Position numbers and translations under genes: made by a program
The notes under the pieces: generated by a model
Database searches by the model: none
What the model was told of the DNA's origin: nothing
Seen by the model: the letters and a program-made list of their open reading frames with translations, nothing else
Assembly: GCA_963791905.1 (NCBI GenBank)
Contig: CAWBTX010000006.1
Location: 372,001-436,000 of the forward strand
DNA: 64,000 bases
Direction: 5' to 3'
Origin: Gaiellasilicea sp963791905
GTDB lineage: Bacteria; Actinomycetota; Thermoleophilia; Gaiellales; Gaiellaceae
In this document: in pieces, positions 60,632 through 64,000 of the stretch
Numbering within the stretch: the first letter of the stretch is position 1
Layout: each line of letters opens with the position of its first letter

Positions 60632-62512
60632 CGCCGGCACGAGCCAGATCGTCGCCAACGGCGGCAACATGATCTCGGCCGACCACGGCTGCTCCATCCA
60701 CGGCACGGACTCGGCCTCCACGCCCCAGCCGTTGCCGACGTCGGAGCCGCCGTAGAAGCGCGAGTCCGTGTTGAGCGCCTCGCGCCAGCGCCCCGCGGCT
60801 GGCAGCCCGACCCGGAAGTTCCGGCGCACGACCGGCGAGAGGTTGCAGAAGCACACGAGCCGGCGCGACCCGTCCTTCGAGAGGCGCGCGAACGCGAGGA
60901 TGTTCTCGTTCGCCGCGTTCGGCTCGAGCCAGCGGAAGCCCTCGTGCGAGAAGTCCAACTCCCACAGCGCCGGCTCGTCGCGGTAGACGCGGTTGAGGTC
61001 GCGGATGACCGCGAGCACGCCCGCGTGGTCGGGATCCTCGAGTGCGTGCCAGTCCAGCGAGCCCGCCGGCTCGCTCCACTCGCGCTCCTGCCCGAACTCG
61101 CCGCCCATGAAGAGCAGCTGCTTGCCGGGGTGCGCCCACATGTACCCGTAGAGCGCGCGCAGGTTCGCGAAGCGCTGCCACCGGTCGCCCGGCATACGGG
61201 CATAGAGCGAGCCCTTCCCGTGCACGACCTCGTCGTGGGAGAGCGGCAGCACGAAGTTCTCGTTCCAGGCGTAGACGAGCGAGAACGTGAGCTCGTGGTG
61301 GTGGAAGCGGCGGTGGATCGGCTCCTTGGAGAAGTACTCGAGCGTGTCGTGCATCCAGCCCATGTTCCACTTGAAGCCGAAGCCGAGCCCGCCGAGATAT
61401 GTCGGCCGCGAGACGCCAGGCCACGCCGTCGACTCCTCGGCGATCGAAAGGACGCCCGGCTCGCGGTCGTGCAGGACCTCGTTCAGCTCCTTCAGGAACG
61501 AGACCGAGTCGAGGTCCTCGCGCCCGCCGAACGCGTTCGGCACCCACTCGCCTTCGTTGCGCGAGTAGTCGAGGTAGAGCATCGAGGCGACAGCATCCAC
61601 GCGCAGGCCATCTGCGTGGAACTCGCGCACCCAGTAGAGCGCGTTGGCGAGCAGGTAGTTCCGGACCTCGTTCCGGCCGAGGTTGAAGACGAGCGTGCCC
61701 CAGTCGGGATGCGCGCCACGGCGCGGGTCGGCGTGCTCGTACAGCGCGGTGCCGTCGAACTGCGCGAGCGCGAACTCGTCGCGCGGGAAGTGCGCCGGCA
61801 CCCAGTCGAGGATGACCCCGATTCCGGCCGCATGCAGCGCGTCGACGAGTGCGCGGAAGTCGTCCGGCGAGCCCAGCGTGGACACCGGCGCATAGAAGCC
61901 GGTCACCTGATAACCCCACGAGCCGGAGAAGGGGTGGTGCATGACCGGCAGCAGCTCGACGTGCGTGTAGCCGAGCTCCTGCACGTAGGGCACGAGCTGC
62001 TCGGCGAGCTCCCTCCAACCGAGACCGAGCCGCCACGACGACGCGTGCACCTCGTAGATCGAGAGCGGCCGGACGAGCAGATCCTGTGTACGGCGGGTCG
62101 CCAGCCAGTCGGCATCGTGCCACTCGTACGTCGAGCTGTAGACGACGGACGCCGTCCTCGGCGGCACCTCGGCCGCGAAGGCGAACGGGTCCGCCTTCAG
62201 GCGCAGGTGGCCGTCGGCCCCGACGAGCTCGAACTTGTATTTCGCGCCTTCGGCGGCCTGGGGCACGACCGCCTGCCAGATGCCGGACGAGCCGGTCGGC
62301 TCGAGCGGGTCGACGTTGCCGTCCCAGCGGTTCCAGTCGCCGACGACCGAGACCTTCTGTGCATTCGGCGCCCAGACCGCAAACGAGACGCCGCCGTCGA
62401 CGACGTGCGCGCCGAGCTGCTCGTAGATCCGCTCGTGGCGGCCCTCGCCGGCGAGGTGGAGGTCGAGCTCGCCCAGCCGCAGGCTCGGCGTGGACGCGGT
62501 CGGCTTCGCCAT
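60533..62512 (-). CDS. glgB: 1,4-alpha-glucan branching enzyme
   Basis: A 659-residue GH13 enzyme that adds alpha-1,6 branches. The CBM48 begins GVSFAVWAPNAQKVSVVGDWNRWDG near residue 40. Then the barrel has SIYEVHASSWR, nucleophile Asp in HADGLRVDAVASMLYLDYSR near 304, Glu in VLSIAEESTAWPG near 357, and Asp in VLPLSHDEVVHGKGSL near 426. The usual end is TIWLVPASG, but this frame runs on for about 30 residues of Asp/Glu-rich tail, overlapping the convergent propeller gene by 99 bp. A stop may have been lost to an indel near 60625-60632 (GGGATAG). Its ATG overlaps the maltokinase TGA. Confidence 0.94.
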   Translation of the reverse strand: MAKPTASTPSLRLGELDLHLAGEGRHERIYEQLGAHVVDGGVSFAVWAPNAQKVSVVGDWNRWDGNVDPLEPTGSSGIWQAVVPQAAEGAKYKFELVGADGHLRLKADPFAFAAEVPPRTASVVYSSTYEWHDADWLATRRTQDLLVRPLSIYEVHASSWRLGLGWRELAEQLVPYVQELGYTHVELLPVMHHPFSGSWGYQVTGFYAPVSTLGSPDDFRALVDALHAAGIGVILDWVPAHFPRDEFALAQFDGTALYEHADPRRGAHPDWGTLVFNLGRNEVRNYLLANALYWVREFHADGLRVDAVASMLYLDYSRNEGEWVPNAFGGREDLDSVSFLKELNEVLHDREPGVLSIAEESTAWPGVSRPTYLGGLGFGFKWNMGWMHDTLEYFSKEPIHRRFHHHELTFSLVYAWNENFVLPLSHDEVVHGKGSLYARMPGDRWQRFANLRALYGYMWAHPGKQLLFMGGEFGQEREWSEPAGSLDWHALEDPDHAGVLAVIRDLNRVYRDEPALWELDFSHEGFRWLEPNAANENILAFARLSKDGSRRLVCFCNLSPVVRRNFRVGLPAAGRWREALNTDSRFYGGSDVGNGWGVEAESVPWMEQPWSAEIMLPPLATIWLVPASGIDRAGAGALDAEDRPAEGDADDAAARIERD

Positions 62513-63939
62513 CAGAAGTCCGCCTCCAGCATCCGCAGGATCCCCGCGACCGGGATCCCGACCCAGTCGGGCCGGTTGTCGAGCTCGTAGCGGAGCTCGT
62601 AGACCGCCTTCTCGAGCTCGAACACCATCAGCAGCCGGTCGATCGCCTGCTCGCCGGCCGGCAGCAGGGCCGGGTCCGCGGTCGTCAGATAGCCGTCGAG
62701 GAAGTTCGTGCGGCAGTTCTCCTCCCACCCGGCCGGCGGCTCGATGCCGCGCTGCAGCTTCGAGGCCGAGGCGGCGTAGGCGAACGAGCGGAGCATGCCG
62801 GCGACGTCGCGCAGCGGCGAGCGCTTGCGGCGGCGCTCGGGCACGCTGCGGGCCGGCTCGCCCTCGAAGTCGAGGATCAGCCAGTCCTCGGCGTCCGTGC
62901 GGAGCGCCTGGGCGAGGTGGTAATCGCCGTGCGTCCTGATCACCTTGCCGACGCTGCCGATGTGGGTCAGCAGCCGCAGCCGGTCGCGCACCTCCTCGCC
63001 CCGCCCTGCGATCGGCGCAACCGCGTCGATCTGCGGCAGCGTCGTGAACACGTGCTCGATCTCCTCGTCGACCGACGCGGAGAGGAGCGAGAGCGCCTCC
63101 GAGCTCGGTTCCTCCGGCGCGAAATGCGGGTCCGTCGCGTCGGAGCCGAGCGTGTTGTGCAGGAGCGCTGTCACCTCGCCGAGTCGGGCCGAATGCGCGG
63201 GCAGCCAGTTGGGGTCGGACGCGATCGTGTCGAGCGCGAGCTGCCAGCCGTCTCCCCGCGACGGGACGTAGCGCTGCAGGAGCGCAAGCGTCGTCTCGAG
63301 CGGCCGGCCCTCGTAGGCCACGTAGCCCTCGAGGGCCGCCACGTGCGTGGAATCGCGCTCCGTCAGGAAGCGCAGGATCTCGAGCTCGGGATTGACGCCC
63401 GGCTCGATCCGCCGGTAGAGCTTCAGCGCGACCGTCTCGTCGATCACGACGGAGCTGTTCGACTGGTCGGCGCCCATCGGCCGGATCGACCCCAGCTCCC
63501 CGGTGCGGTCCGCGAGGCCGTGGGCGCCCCAGAACACGATCCGGGAGTCCTCGAAGTGCAACGTCGTTCCCGAGCGCATGAGGCTGACCACCTCGCGGAC
63601 GAGGCCGGGATCGGCGATTGCGTCGTAGACCGTCCAGCCCTCCGTCTCTGCGATGACAGAGGTGTTCCAGGGGTCGCTCGTCGGCCTGAACCCGAGCGGC
63701 AGGTGGTAGAGGTCGTGGCTCTGGAGGCCGTACCGCACCTCCACGATCGCGAAGGCGAGCAGCGGCGGCCCGCCCGGCGCGACGACCGCGTCCAGCACCC
63801 GCGCGTCGAGCACGTCCCGCGACTTGCCGCCGAACCAGCGCTGCGAGGCGATCGTGCCGAGGAGGACGAGGCCGTCCAGGAAGTGGAGGTCACCGGACTC
63901 GATCCGTGTCCGGAGGTCGGTGTGCGCCCTACTGCTCAT
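62512..63939 (-). CDS. mak: Maltokinase (Pep2/Mak)
   Basis: A 475-residue aminoglycoside-phosphotransferase-like kinase that makes maltose 1-phosphate for GlgE-type glucan synthesis. Features: SQRWFGGKSRDVLDARVLD near the N-terminus, typical of maltokinase, Lys in ETVALKLYRRIEPG near residue 171, the catalytic loop VIRTHGDYHLAQALRT near 335 and metal-binding WLILDFEGEPARSVPERRRKRSPLRDVAGMLRSF near 350. Starts inside the end of treS, the upstream gene, with an 11-bp overlap. The treS-mak-glgB order is the classical GlgE-pathway arrangement; a glgE gene may lie just outside the window. Confidence 0.93.
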   Translation of the reverse strand: MSSRAHTDLRTRIESGDLHFLDGLVLLGTIASQRWFGGKSRDVLDARVLDAVVAPGGPPLLAFAIVEVRYGLQSHDLYHLPLGFRPTSDPWNTSVIAETEGWTVYDAIADPGLVREVVSLMRSGTTLHFEDSRIVFWGAHGLADRTGELGSIRPMGADQSNSSVVIDETVALKLYRRIEPGVNPELEILRFLTERDSTHVAALEGYVAYEGRPLETTLALLQRYVPSRGDGWQLALDTIASDPNWLPAHSARLGEVTALLHNTLGSDATDPHFAPEEPSSEALSLLSASVDEEIEHVFTTLPQIDAVAPIAGRGEEVRDRLRLLTHIGSVGKVIRTHGDYHLAQALRTDAEDWLILDFEGEPARSVPERRRKRSPLRDVAGMLRSFAYAASASKLQRGIEPPAGWEENCRTNFLDGYLTTADPALLPAGEQAIDRLLMVFELEKAVYELRYELDNRPDWVGIPVAGILRMLEADF

Positions 63940-64000
63940 CGGCCGGATCCCTGAGCTGGAACCAGAAGAAGCCGCGCGGCCCGAGCGTGAGCAGGTACGG
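63929..64000 (-). CDS. treS: Trehalose synthase C-terminus (cut by the window edge)
   Basis: Only the last 23 residues are present: PYLLTLGPRGFFWFQLRDP then ADEQ and a stop at 63929. LTLGPxGFxWFxL is the closing strand of the TreS C-terminal domain, which fits the maltokinase directly downstream with overlapping genes. TreS interconverts maltose and trehalose. The remainder lies beyond base 64000. The call rests on a short but characteristic end plus context. Confidence 0.75.
   Translation of the reverse strand, partial: PYLLTLGPRGFFWFQLRDPADEQ

Overview
This is about 64 kb of GC-rich DNA (roughly 70% by eye). Genes are tightly packed, many start with GTG, and 4-bp ATGA/GTGA overlaps are common. 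The protein mix suggests a deep-branching actinobacterium of the Thermoleophilia (Gaiellales or Solirubrobacterales) type, probably soil-derived and possibly a metagenome contig. It includes a PhoP-like regulator, form II CO-dehydrogenase-like genes, TreY/TreZ/GlgX and TreS/maltokinase/GlgB sets, and many secreted proteins. The lineage is inferred from style and gene content only; no rRNA or tRNA is visible.

Layout. 1-3.2 kb: remains of a secreted L,D-transpeptidase and a secreted beta-helix/DUF11 protein, both split by many small frameshifts. 3.2-7.4 kb: a membrane protein, a secreted clan GH-A glycosidase, and a PIG-L deacetylase / sugar nucleotidyltransferase pair. 7.5-24.8 kb: a large carbohydrate-derivative catabolic island. 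Its first block is arranged around a SorC-type regulator (ROK kinase, SDR, PTE-type lactonase, FAD oxidoreductase, KDPG-type aldolase, Gfo/Idh dehydrogenase, TIM-barrel isomerase). Its second block is arranged around a GntR/UTRA regulator (SMP-30 lactonase, SDR, Zn-dehydrogenase, second Gfo/Idh enzyme) and runs divergently from a SIS-domain protein plus a complete ribose-type ABC importer. A GTCTAGAC palindrome lies in the divergent promoter region, and a near-identical short palindrome occurs both between convergent genes and inside a coding sequence.

24.8-46.6 kb: alpha-glucan phosphorylase, small secreted proteins, a histidine kinase/response regulator pair, a frameshifted vanadium-haloperoxidase-like protein, an HtrA protease, a secreted metallopeptidase, an intradiol dioxygenase coupled to a second two-component system whose regulator is PhoP-like, MutS2, a uronate-dehydrogenase-like enzyme, a Tat-type beta-propeller, a 977-residue secreted subtilase, and a GAF-GGDEF-GAF-HD-GYP protein. 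Direct repeats of TCACAG with 11-bp periodicity lie upstream of the PhoP-like operon, htrA and, in weaker form, two neighbouring secreted-protein genes. This is a candidate local envelope-stress regulon.

46.6-64 kb: two tiny genes behind treY; the treZ-glgX-treY trehalose-from-glycogen operon; a coxG-coxS-coxL-coxM form II CODH-like operon with frameshifts in coxG and coxL; a DrrAB-like ABC exporter with a MarR regulator; a secreted beta-propeller; and the start of a treS-maltokinase-glgB operon cut by the window end. Together the phosphorylase, debranching, branching, TreY/Z and TreS/Mak genes link glycogen, maltooligosaccharide and trehalose pools.

Single-base frameshifts recur across the window (about 0.07-2.7, 30.26, 54.78, 55.06, 56.60 and 59.40 kb). 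Uncorrected sequencing indels are at least as likely as true gene decay, and reads or a related genome are needed to decide.
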